Source: Bacteroidota bacterium
GTDB lineage: Bacteria > Bacteroidota > Bacteroidia > Chitinophagales > Chitinophagaceae
Direction of reading: 5' to 3'
Assembly (NCBI GenBank): GCA_023386555.1
Contig: JAEWJK010000007.1
Span: forward strand, 1 to 33,146
DNA: 33,146 nt
Below, piece after piece: positions 23,739 to 31,412 of the stretch (the stretch's first letter is position 1; each line of letters begins with the position of its first letter). A program made the position numbers and the translations under genes. Under the pieces are notes generated by a model, which made no database searches, was not told where the DNA came from, and saw only the letters and a list, made by a program, of their open reading frames with translations.

Positions 23739-25385
23739 TTACCGCAGATTTGCAATCTTTTGATCTTTCGGATATGTTACCGAATAACTGAATTTATATT
23801 TTTTGCTTTCGCCTGGTTTTAGATTGATCTTCCAGTTGAGCGTACCCAATTCTTCGTTCACTTCTGCATCACCTTTCTCTTCCAGTTTCACCACCACATC
23901 TTTCATTTTACTGATCGGGAACTGATCTTTCAGTAGCATAGATGCTTCTTTACTTTTATTGTTGCGAACAGTGATTTCGTAAGTGAATGTTTCCGTTTTG
24001 GTATCACCTTTTACTTTCGATTTGCTGAACTCTTTTACCAATACTCTTTTTACCGCCATTCTTTTATCTCTTCCGAGAGAAAGATTCAATGTATCCATCG
24101 TAGTATTCGGATCGATGAATGATTTACCGAGATATACGTTATCCATTATGATATTTGCATCGCCAGGTAGCAGATCAAGATTTTCCCAGTTACTTATTTC
24201 TGCAAGCAGAAAAGCATCTTTATCGAGTTTAGGAACAGCATAGTGCTTATAGGTTGCATTCAGCTTTTCTTCTTTGATGGCTACACTATAACTTTTTCCA
24301 TCACTTGGAATATCATAAGGCAGATCAATTTCAAAACTGGTGTTCAGCTGACTTTCATTTAGGGTCAGATAATCACTCACATCATCTTTTTCTTCACTCA
24401 CATTTGAAGATGTAACTACTGCATCCAATTCAACTTTTTGTATACTCTGGGCTCTGTTATAATTTGCTGCAGCACTTCTTGTAGCCATTTCTTTATACAC
24501 CTGTGGACTATACATCTGCAGGAATAAAGGATTTAGAACCGGATATACATTTCCCTGGTTTGGATTACTGGTACTGAGCGTTAGTTTTACCTGCTTCCAA
24601 TCTAATCCTGTCGTTTGTGTTACCGCAGCTTTATAAGCAAGTTTGAATGAGTTATCGATAGACTTCACTCTCATATCATAGGTTGGTATCCATCCTGCTC
24701 TTTGAGTGAAATAAGATATGCCGATGTCAGCTGTACTCACTTGCTGAGCCATCACCTGTAAAATCATTTCACCCACAATCTTTGATGCATTGCCGCCATT
24801 CTCCTGACGTAGATAATAGATTCTCGTATTTAATTCAGTTAACTGCTCTGTAAGACTTTCCTTTCGTGTTTGTATCGAATACAAAGCATTTCTGTAAGAC
24901 TGAACTTTGTTTGTATAAAAATCAAGTAGTTTGATCAATTCTGCTGTTGTAAGATTTTTATTTGGGGATGATGAATATGTTTCTATAAGCCTTGATGTTT
25001 TGTCTAAAAGATCAGTGGTGATTGTTCCTTCATTCGTTGCTGAAGCCAACAGTTTTTGAAATTGCTTAATACTATCCTCAACCAGTTTTATGGCAGGATT
25101 TACTTTCGTCAGCACAACCGTTTTTGTATTGAACCTGTAAGAAAGCAACACAAGATTTTCAGGCACTGATATTTGTATTGTATTAGGGTCAATTGTATTA
25201 CTGATATTCTCAACTACTATCTCCTGCGAACCATTTTGCACCGAAGCTTTCGTGGTGTGTGTCAACTCGGCTCCGTAACCATAATACACATTGGCATTGG
25301 TGAGTTTTGAAGAAACCGTTATTTGTTGCTGGGCTGTTACTGTAAATGTTGAAAATCCTAAAAAAGCTGCCATCAAACCTTTCAT
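23739..25385 (-). CDS. MuiA-like protein (DUF4140/DUF4139)
   Basis: A 548-residue exported protein of the mucoidy-inhibitor MuiA-like family. An N-terminal signal peptide (MKGLMAAFLGFSTFTVTAQQ) is followed by the DUF4140-type domain (VSSKLTNANVYYGYGAELTHT). A coiled-coil stretch covers about residues 105-195 (SIKQFQKLLASATN through LTELNTRIYYLRQE). The large DUF4139 beta domain (from about 220: ISYFTQRAGWIPTYDMRVKS, later LSTSNPN, and the ending LNWKINLKPGESKKYKFSYSVTYPKDQ) completes it. The biochemical role of the family is not established; the name comes from a capsule phenotype. Intact and ends at a strong terminator. Confidence 0.88.
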   Translation of the reverse strand: MKGLMAAFLGFSTFTVTAQQQITVSSKLTNANVYYGYGAELTHTTKASVQNGSQEIVVENISNTIDPNTIQISVPENLVLLSYRFNTKTVVLTKVNPAIKLVEDSIKQFQKLLASATNEGTITTDLLDKTSRLIETYSSSPNKNLTTAELIKLLDFYTNKVQSYRNALYSIQTRKESLTEQLTELNTRIYYLRQENGGNASKIVGEMILQVMAQQVSTADIGISYFTQRAGWIPTYDMRVKSIDNSFKLAYKAAVTQTTGLDWKQVKLTLSTSNPNQGNVYPVLNPLFLQMYSPQVYKEMATRSAAANYNRAQSIQKVELDAVVTSSNVSEEKDDVSDYLTLNESQLNTSFEIDLPYDIPSDGKSYSVAIKEEKLNATYKHYAVPKLDKDAFLLAEISNWENLDLLPGDANIIMDNVYLGKSFIDPNTTMDTLNLSLGRDKRMAVKRVLVKEFSKSKVKGDTKTETFTYEITVRNNKSKEASMLLKDQFPISKMKDVVVKLEEKGDAEVNEELGTLNWKINLKPGESKKYKFSYSVTYPKDQKIANLR

Positions 25386-25548
25386 CTCTATATTTTGAAG
25401 GAAGGATGTGGCTTTGTTTAGGATTACATAAAAAGAGAAAAATATTTTTTATACCAGCTAAGGAATATATAGCATTCCCGAAACTTCGGGATTGTGTCGC
25501 AAATCGACGAAGGAGATTCACCGAAACCAAAATATAAAATAAATATTC

Positions 25549-25580
25549 TGAGGGACTCACTTGTACGTTCCGAACAACTA
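25549..25580 (-). repeat. Dispersed repeat family B, copy 3 (partial, split)
   Basis: Minus strand GGAACGTACAAGTGAGT, matching the left half of repeat B. The right half, GCGACACAA (about 25491-25499), appears some 55 bases further, next to a hairpin TCCCGAAGTTTCGGGA (25476-25491). It lies between anmK (3' side) and the MuiA-like gene (5' side). Nothing else is seen in the 25386-25603 gap. Confidence 0.5.
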
Positions 25581-25603
25581 TCCACTATAAACTATCAACT
25601 TTC

Positions 25604-26695
25604 TTAAGCTTCCTGTCCTATCCAAACAGCACCACCTATACTATCTCTTATAGCTCCAGTTACTGAAGAAAGAACGGTATTCTGCTCTCTCCATCTTAAA
25701 ATACCCAACAAAGCCATCACCAGTGCTTCTTTGTAATCGACAATATTGTTCTCTGGAACAACAACAGTAACATTTAAAGCTGCTAACTGATCTTGAATTC
25801 TGCTCACCAGGAAATTATTATGAGCACCACCACCGGTTATAAGAAGTTGGTAGTTGTTATTTGTTCCTTGATCGAGAAATCCTTCAATAGATTTTCTTAT
25901 CTGTATAGCTATATGTTCAACATAAGTTCTTAAAGCATCGGCAATATTATCCTTCGGCAATAATGGAAAAACTTCATCCGTTCCAAACTGGTTAGCCAAT
26001 GATCTCGGATACGACTGTTGATAGTAGCCTAATCCATTCAATTTATCTAACACTTCATTTAACACATTACCTTTTGATGCCATGTCGCCATTTTCGTCAA
26101 ATGATTTTCCAGACAAAGCACTTAGCATATTCAACACCCGGTTAGCCGGACAAACATCAAATGCAATATATTCATCATCTTTTCTATACGACACATTAGC
26201 AATTCCGCCGATATTTAACAATAATGGATAATCAGCAAACAACAACTTCTCGCCCATTGGAACAATCGGTGCTCCTTGTCCGTTTAAAGCAATATCTAAA
26301 GCCCTTAAATCACTCACAACATTAATTCCGGTTGTGGCAGCAATAGCAGCACCATCACCTAATTGAGCAGTCATTTTTAAATGCGGTGCATGAAAAACAG
26401 TATGACCATGAGAAGCAATGATCTGCACCTGGTGCTGCAAATGATGAGCATCAATGAATTTGTTAACCTGTTCTCCTAAATATCTTCCGAAAGACGTGTG
26501 CAGCAACAGGTAATCATAAGCAGAAAGAGAAGTGGCTGATTGCAATTTTTCTTTCCATTCATCTTCAAAAGGGTAACAATCAGCTGCTTTTATGTCGTAT
26601 GACCATTTACCTGCCTGCTCTGTAAATTCTGCAAATACGATATCCAATCCATCTAAAGAACTGCCACTCATTAAGCCGATAGCCCGGTAAAACAT
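25604..26695 (-). CDS. anmK: Anhydro-N-acetylmuramic acid kinase (AnmK)
   Basis: Hydrolyses and phosphorylates 1,6-anhydro-N-acetylmuramic acid to MurNAc-6-phosphate, recycling cell-wall fragments in the cytoplasm. The 363-residue length fits. Motifs of this sugar-kinase-fold family are GLMSGSSLDGLD (7-18), IASHGHTVFH, QLGDGAAIA, VSDLR, NIGGIANVSY, AFDVCPANRVLN and the late LLITGGGAHNNFL. All are intact. The start is supported by MFYRAIGLMSGSSLDG. It is divergent from upp across 67 bases in which the two -7 elements face each other. No etherase (murQ) gene is in the window. Confidence 0.95.
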   Translation of the reverse strand: MFYRAIGLMSGSSLDGLDIVFAEFTEQAGKWSYDIKAADCYPFEDEWKEKLQSATSLSAYDYLLLHTSFGRYLGEQVNKFIDAHHLQHQVQIIASHGHTVFHAPHLKMTAQLGDGAAIAATTGINVVSDLRALDIALNGQGAPIVPMGEKLLFADYPLLLNIGGIANVSYRKDDEYIAFDVCPANRVLNMLSALSGKSFDENGDMASKGNVLNEVLDKLNGLGYYQQSYPRSLANQFGTDEVFPLLPKDNIADALRTYVEHIAIQIRKSIEGFLDQGTNNNYQLLITGGGAHNNFLVSRIQDQLAALNVTVVVPENNIVDYKEALVMALLGILRWREQNTVLSSVTGAIRDSIGGAVWIGQEA

Positions 26696-26722
26696 AAATT
26701 TCTAATTACAGGTTTCAGGTTT

Positions 26723-26744
26723 TAGTTTTGACCCGCCAAAACTA
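26723..26744. promoter_or_regulatory. Face-to-face -7 elements of upp and anmK
   Basis: TAGTTTTG (26723-26730, plus, toward upp) and TAGTTTTG (26737-26744, minus, toward anmK) form an inverted repeat with a six-base centre ACCCGC. Both match TAnnTTTG exactly. Each promoter's start site would fall within or beside the other's -7 element, so the two could not be occupied at once. Neither has an obvious -33 TTG. Confidence 0.55.
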
Positions 26745-26762
26745 CTTCAATTACTTTTTGTT

Positions 26763-27416
26763 ATGATCGTAAACTTAAGTGAACAACATAGCCTCGTAAG
26801 CAACTGGGTTTCTGAATTGAGAGACATTACTGTACAGAACGATAGAATGCGTTTTCGTCGTAACCTTGAACGTATTGGCGAGATTGCAGCCTACGAGATC
26901 AGCAAGATACTACCCTATACAGAAAAAACTATTGATACTCCACTTGGTACACATAACAGCAGGGTGTTATTAGAACAACCGGTATTGGCAACTATTCTCA
27001 GGGCCGGGTTGCCTTTACACAATGGCATGTTGAATTATTTTGATAAAGCAGATAATGCATTTGTATCTGCATATCGTAAACATCATAGAGATGGTTCGTT
27101 CGAGATCAGCATGGAATACATGAGTTGCCCTGATCTTAATAACAGGATTGTAATTATCAGTGATCCGATGCTGGCAACAGGAGCTTCTCTTGTAAAGACC
27201 GTTCAGTTCATGAAAGAAGAAGGTTCTCCAACTGAAATTCATATTGTTGTAGCCATTGCATGTACTGTAGGAATTGAATATGTAAGAAGAGAGGTTGGTG
27301 AAAATGTAAGAATATGGTGTGGTGATATTGATGATGAACTGACTGCAAAAGGATATATCGTTCCCGGACTTGGTGATGCCGGTGATCTTGCTTTCGGACA
27401 AAAAATGCAATCGTGA
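26763..27416 (+). CDS. upp: Uracil phosphoribosyltransferase
   Basis: Makes UMP from uracil and PRPP in pyrimidine salvage, cytoplasmic. Length is 217 residues. The PRPP loop IISDPMLATGASL is at 131-143, the family block ATILRAGLPLHNGML at 76-90, and the uracil-binding C-terminus has YIVPGLGDAGDLAFG. The N-terminal half is of the Bacteroidota type (NLSEQHSLVSNWVSELRD). Start ATG follows a TACTTTTTG sequence; the better -7 element is TAGTTTTG at 26723-26730. It is divergent from anmK and followed by a large inverted repeat. Confidence 0.95.
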   Translation: MIVNLSEQHSLVSNWVSELRDITVQNDRMRFRRNLERIGEIAAYEISKILPYTEKTIDTPLGTHNSRVLLEQPVLATILRAGLPLHNGMLNYFDKADNAFVSAYRKHHRDGSFEISMEYMSCPDLNNRIVIISDPMLATGASLVKTVQFMKEEGSPTEIHIVVAIACTVGIEYVRREVGENVRIWCGDIDDELTAKGYIVPGLGDAGDLAFGQKMQS

Positions 27417-27420
27417 TTCT

Positions 27421-27525
27421 CTCGCAGAAAACGCTGAACACACGGAATTTTTATGAAAGCAGTATCTCATTTTTGATTAGGCTAGTGACATAAATTTTTT
27501 CTGCGAATTCCGCGTTTTCTGCGAG
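27421..27525. repeat. Long inverted repeat after upp
   Basis: CTCGCAGAAAACGC (27421-27434) and GCGTTTTCTGCGAG (27512-27525) are a perfect 14-bp inverted pair. An inner pair, CGGAATT (27443-27449) and AATTCCG (27506-27512), adds to it. The arm sequence resembles the CGCGTTTTCTGCGAG-type intergenic repeats found in several bacterial genomes. It starts five bases after the upp stop codon. It may act as a 3' hairpin or be a relic of a small mobile repeat. Confidence 0.6.
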
Positions 27526-27597
27526 AACTCAAAAAAGTTAAAATCCAAGGCAGCGAATTTGCCCTTCATTATTTCTTTATCTTAGTATTTCCTCATC

Positions 27598-28602
27598 ATG
27601 AAAAAGACGCTGCTGTTTATATTTCTTTCTGCTTATAGTTTTATTGGCTATGCACAGGATCCACATTTCTCTCAATTCTATGCATCACCATTAACATTAA
27701 ACCCTGCTTTTGCCGGAAAATTTAATGGTGATATTCGTGTTGCTGGTATTCATCGTAATCAATGGCCAACAATCAACCGTGCTTTTGTAACAACCAGTGC
27801 TGCTGTCGATTTCAGGATCATGAAAAATCATATTGCAGAAAATGATACCTGGGGTGTTGGATTGATGGGTTTCAGCGATCAAAGTGCTAATGGTGCAGTA
27901 AAATTCAATTATGCATCTGTTGGTACCGCTTTTCATAAAGGTTTGGATGAAGAAGGTTACCACCAGATTGGTGCTGCTTTCCAGGGAACGTATGCTAACA
28001 TGCTCATTAATGTTACTAATTTGAAATTCCTGGACCAGCTTACGCCTTATGGATTTACAGGAACGACAACTGAAGTGTTTAATAATAACAATTTAAAGAA
28101 CAGCTATTTCGATTTCAATGCAGGTGTTTTATATAACGGAAGCACAACCGATCAGAATAATTTTTATTTCGGTGTTAGTATGTATCATATCAATCGTCCG
28201 AAACAATCTTTTACCGGTGCATTCTTTTTATTAAATCCAAGAACAACTATTCATGGTGGTGGTTATTTTCCTGTAGGACAAACCGGCACATTACATTTAA
28301 GTGGATTGTTTAGCACACAGGGAAAAGCTTCAGAAGCATTGATTGGTGGTGCGTATCAATTTCTGGTTTCAGAGCAAACCGAAAAACCTACTTCATTTTA
28401 TGCCGGAGGTTATATGCGTTTTAATGATGCTATTATTCCTTATGTTGGACTAGAGTTCGGAAGCTTCCGACTAGGTGCCACTTACGATGTAAATACTTCT
28501 AATCTAAAATCGGCTTCTAATAGTCGTGGGGGTATTGAAATTTCACTTATCTATATTAAGAAAGACCCTGAAAGTACAGGAGTAAATTGTCCGAAGTTTT
28601 AA
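27598..28602 (+). CDS. PorP/SprF family outer-membrane protein
   Basis: Type IX secretion/gliding-associated outer-membrane beta-barrel of 334 residues. It has signal peptide MKKTLLFIFLSAYSFIGYAQ and the hallmark mature start DPHFSQFYASPLTLNPAFAG, followed by barrel strands such as NQWPTINRAFVTTSAAVDF and GVGLMGFSDQSANGAVKF. The C-terminal GGIEISLIYIKK fits a closing strand. Members help attach or export specific surface proteins; genomes of this group have many copies, often paired with a large adhesin gene. No such partner is adjacent here. A -7-like TATCTTAG (27578-27585) with TTG 16 bases upstream (27559-27561) precedes the ATG by 12 bases. Confidence 0.92.
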   Translation: MKKTLLFIFLSAYSFIGYAQDPHFSQFYASPLTLNPAFAGKFNGDIRVAGIHRNQWPTINRAFVTTSAAVDFRIMKNHIAENDTWGVGLMGFSDQSANGAVKFNYASVGTAFHKGLDEEGYHQIGAAFQGTYANMLINVTNLKFLDQLTPYGFTGTTTEVFNNNNLKNSYFDFNAGVLYNGSTTDQNNFYFGVSMYHINRPKQSFTGAFFLLNPRTTIHGGGYFPVGQTGTLHLSGLFSTQGKASEALIGGAYQFLVSEQTEKPTSFYAGGYMRFNDAIIPYVGLEFGSFRLGATYDVNTSNLKSASNSRGGIEISLIYIKKDPESTGVNCPKF

Positions 28603-28630
28603 TTTTTATTAAGTCGGCTTCAGAAAGTAT

Positions 28631-28660
28631 AGCATCGTTCCTTGCGTCGCACTCTTGTGC
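28631..28660 (-). repeat. Dispersed repeat family A, copy 4
   Basis: Minus strand GCACAAGAGTGCGACGCAAG then GAACGATGCT, the best-preserved copy. It lies between convergent porP/sprF and lpxD, next to repeat B copy 4 in the opposite orientation. Confidence 0.65.
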
Positions 28661-28680
28661 AAAAGATCATTGGTCGGCTG

Positions 28681-28721
28681 AACAAAGTTCAGAACGTACA
28701 AGTGAGTGACACAACAGACGG
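28681..28721 (+). repeat. Dispersed repeat family B, copy 4
   Basis: GTTCAGAACGTACAAGTGAG followed by TGACACAACAGACGG; full form. Same intergenic gap as repeat A copy 4. Confidence 0.65.
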
Positions 28722-28752
28722 TGATTAAAGATTTGAAGCTGGTCAAAGTAAT

Positions 28753-29805
28753 TTAAACATTCACCTTCTCAGCCATCAACTGCTGAACAAGTTTTTCCAA
28801 CTCCCAAACTCTCTTTTCCAGTTCAGGAAGATTACGTGTTACAGCCTGGCTACGAAGTGCAGAAGTATAATCTGAAGCTGGAGAACCTGTAACAGAGGTA
28901 TTGGGATCTTTTATTGATTTACTTACACCACTCTGTGCATTGATCTTTGCTCCATCAGCAATGGTTATATGACCAACAATTCCTGCCTGTCCACCTATCT
29001 GTACATATTTGCCGATCTTGGTACTTCCACTTACACCAGCTTGTGCAGCAATAACAGTGTGATTTCCTACTTCAACATTATGTGCAATCTGGATAAGGTT
29101 ATCAAGCTTGGCACCAGACTTTATTAATGTAGAACCCATTGTGGCTCTATCGATCGTTGCATTAGAACCAATCTCCACTTCATCTTCAATAATAACATTA
29201 CCGATCTGGGGAACTTTTTTATAAGTACCATCGGCTTGTGGTGCAAAACCAAAACCATCACCACCAATTACTGAGCCTGCATGAATAGTTACATTTTTTC
29301 CAACAATACAATCGTGATAAATTTTCACTCCAGGATGAAGAATAGTATTATCACCAACCGAAGCATTATCACCTATGAATGTTCCGGGAAAAATTTTTAC
29401 GTTGTTGCCTATCGTAACCTTGTCTCCGATATAAGCGAAAGCCCCTATATACACATTCTCACCCAGTTCAGCAGTAGGTGCAATAAAACTTGGCTCCTGT
29501 ATACCACTCAACTGTTGAGTAGCCATCTGCTGGTATTTGTTTAGCAAGATGGCAAAAGCACTGTAAGCATCTTTTACCCTGATAAGTGTGGCTGAAATCG
29601 GCTCTCTTAATTCGTAAGTATCGCTGATGATAATAATCGAAGCACCTGTTGAATAAAGAAAATCTTCATATTTAGGATTAGCCAGGAAAGCCAGGTTACC
29701 TTCTTTTGCTTCTTCTATTTTAGAAAAAGAAGATACTACGGTTTCGGGATCACCTTCAACCTTACCGTTAATTAAAACTGCTATCTGTGCTGCACTAAAT
29801 TCCAT
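28753..29805 (-). CDS. lpxD: UDP-3-O-acylglucosamine N-acyltransferase (LpxD)
   Basis: Third step of lipid A synthesis: adds the N-linked hydroxyacyl chain to UDP-3-O-acyl-glucosamine, in the cytoplasm. The 350-residue protein has the N-terminal uridine-binding domain (residues 1-100, with NLAFLANPKYEDFLYST) and then left-handed beta-helix hexapeptide repeats (about 108-310). Its signature is HAGSVIGGDGFGFAP (175-189). The likely catalytic base is H242 in IQIAHNVEVG. The C-terminus ends in a helix. It lies 97 bases downstream of the HD hydrolase gene on the same strand; lpxC/fabZ is not next to it within this window. Confidence 0.95.
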   Translation of the reverse strand: MEFSAAQIAVLINGKVEGDPETVVSSFSKIEEAKEGNLAFLANPKYEDFLYSTGASIIIISDTYELREPISATLIRVKDAYSAFAILLNKYQQMATQQLSGIQEPSFIAPTAELGENVYIGAFAYIGDKVTIGNNVKIFPGTFIGDNASVGDNTILHPGVKIYHDCIVGKNVTIHAGSVIGGDGFGFAPQADGTYKKVPQIGNVIIEDEVEIGSNATIDRATMGSTLIKSGAKLDNLIQIAHNVEVGNHTVIAAQAGVSGSTKIGKYVQIGGQAGIVGHITIADGAKINAQSGVSKSIKDPNTSVTGSPASDYTSALRSQAVTRNLPELEKRVWELEKLVQQLMAEKVNV

Positions 29806-29902
29806 ACGATTTTTAGAGTCATTTTGTCATTTGTCATTAAGTCAATCTGGTAGACCAAGTTTATGGAAAGTTAATGACCATTGACTTTGTGACTCTAAAT
29901 GA

Positions 29903-31111
29903 CTACCCTAATGAACAAATGTAGAATTTTTTTACAGGTGTGGAAAGGTTTTGGCTAATTAAAGCATTGTCAATTGATGTTATATCTTTTATGGTTCCAT
30001 CTTTAAACAGGATATTGATACGTTCATCTGCCTTTTGATAAGTTGTATTGCTTGCCTCTCCTGTAAAACAAAAATAATTCGCTTCTTCCCATGACAAACT
30101 ATAAGCTTTAATTGCTGCCTCTTGCTTTTCTTTTATCAATTCTTTGTCAAACGCTTCACCCTGGAATTTTGTTTTATACAAAACTCGTTTTAGCAAGTTT
30201 TTACAAAGCAGGCTTAAAACTTTATCGCTATGATTACTCCAAACCTTTATTGCATGCATTACATCATGATCATCTAACAGGCAGAAATTTTCAAGAATCA
30301 ACTGCTGATCTGATTTATCGTAACCTGCCAGGAAGAAATCAAGTGGAGATCCTGTTTTTAAAGAATTATCATCAGCTATAAAAATTTCCTTTACTCTTTC
30401 CATGATCTTCACCAGCATCATCTCTGCAGCAAGAACAGTTTTGTGCAAATAAACCTGCCAATACATTTGCCTTCTTGCCACAAGAAATTTCTCAACACTG
30501 TAAATACCTTTTTCTTCCACCACTAATTGATTGTTATGAACACATAACATTTTTACAATACGATCATAACCAATCACACCTTCACTAACACCGGAATAAA
30601 AACTATCCCTGGTGAGGTAGTCCATTCTGTCAACATCTAATTGTCCGCTGATGAGCTGATGCAGAAATGGCTTGTGGTATTTATTGGTAAAGATCTCAAT
30701 GGCAAGTTGAAGATCACCATTCATCTCACTGTTCATCTGTTGCATGATCTTCAATGATATGTCTTCATGATGAAGATCTTTGATCAAAACATTTTCCAAT
30801 GCATGAGAAAAAGGACCATGACCAACATCGTGCAATAAAATGGCTGCTTTTACCGCTACCTCTTCTTCTGCTGAAATATCTATTCCCTTCCCCTTTAATT
30901 CAGAAATGGCATTACACATTAAATGATATGCTCCCAATGAATGATGCAATCTTGTATGTGTGGCACCAGGATATACTAACTGTGCCAATGCCATCTGGCT
31001 GATGCGTCTTAATCTCTGGTAAAAAGGATGAGATATTATTTGAAAAATTAAAGGATGATTTATAGTGATAAAGCCATAAACAGGATCATTGATTATCTTA
31101 CGCTTCTGCAT
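29903..31111 (-). CDS. HD domain phosphohydrolase (dGTPase/SAMHD1-like)
   Basis: Metal-dependent phosphohydrolase of 402 residues, cytoplasmic. The N-terminal segment PVYGFITINHPLIFQIISHP and QRLRRISQMALAQLVYPGATHTRLHHSLG are typical of the HD group that includes dNTP triphosphohydrolases. The metal set is complete: H57 (TRLHHSLG), H94-D95 (LLHDVGHGPFSH) and D161 (LDVDRMDYLTRD). The actual substrate is untested; deoxynucleotide or other nucleotide is the usual guess. It is upstream of lpxD and divergent from porX, an arrangement I recognise from other Bacteroidota. A TACATTTG -7 element lies at 31149-31156 on the minus strand, 37 bases before the ATG. Confidence 0.9.
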   Translation of the reverse strand: MQKRKIINDPVYGFITINHPLIFQIISHPFYQRLRRISQMALAQLVYPGATHTRLHHSLGAYHLMCNAISELKGKGIDISAEEEVAVKAAILLHDVGHGPFSHALENVLIKDLHHEDISLKIMQQMNSEMNGDLQLAIEIFTNKYHKPFLHQLISGQLDVDRMDYLTRDSFYSGVSEGVIGYDRIVKMLCVHNNQLVVEEKGIYSVEKFLVARRQMYWQVYLHKTVLAAEMMLVKIMERVKEIFIADDNSLKTGSPLDFFLAGYDKSDQQLILENFCLLDDHDVMHAIKVWSNHSDKVLSLLCKNLLKRVLYKTKFQGEAFDKELIKEKQEAAIKAYSLSWEEANYFCFTGEASNTTYQKADERINILFKDGTIKDITSIDNALISQNLSTPVKKFYICSLG

Positions 31112-31412
31112 GTTTCTGATATGTTAAATAAGCCGCTTTGGCTGATGGCAAATGTACTAATGCAATTGGATAGTGTATATTCGATTTCAGGCTCACTAAA
31201 AAACTACCACATAGAACTAACTTCTACTCTTTACTTTTTCGGTTGAATTATTGCTGATAAGTTTGCTGTTGAATAGTGACTGTACATTTAAAAGTGCATG
31301 CACACCGTTTGAGTTTCATTTGATCATTCATGTACAGAAAGTACAAGTGAGTGACACAACGAAGTTCAATAGCATTCCTGCAGCCTGTTACCAAATCTCT
31401 AAATGAATTATT
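31112..31412. promoter_or_regulatory. Divergent promoter region between HD hydrolase and porX
   Basis: Holds a perfect minus-strand -7 element TACATTTG (31149-31156) for the HD hydrolase gene, a TGCATGCA palindrome near 31300, and repeat B copy 5 at 31331-31369. No consensus -7 element was found on the plus strand before porX, and no open frame with coding character. Confidence 0.45.
31331..31369 (+). repeat. Dispersed repeat family B, copy 5
   Basis: TGTACAGAAAGTACAAGTGA followed by GTGACACAACGAAGTTC. It is the only copy upstream of both flanking genes rather than at a 3' end. Confidence 0.6.
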
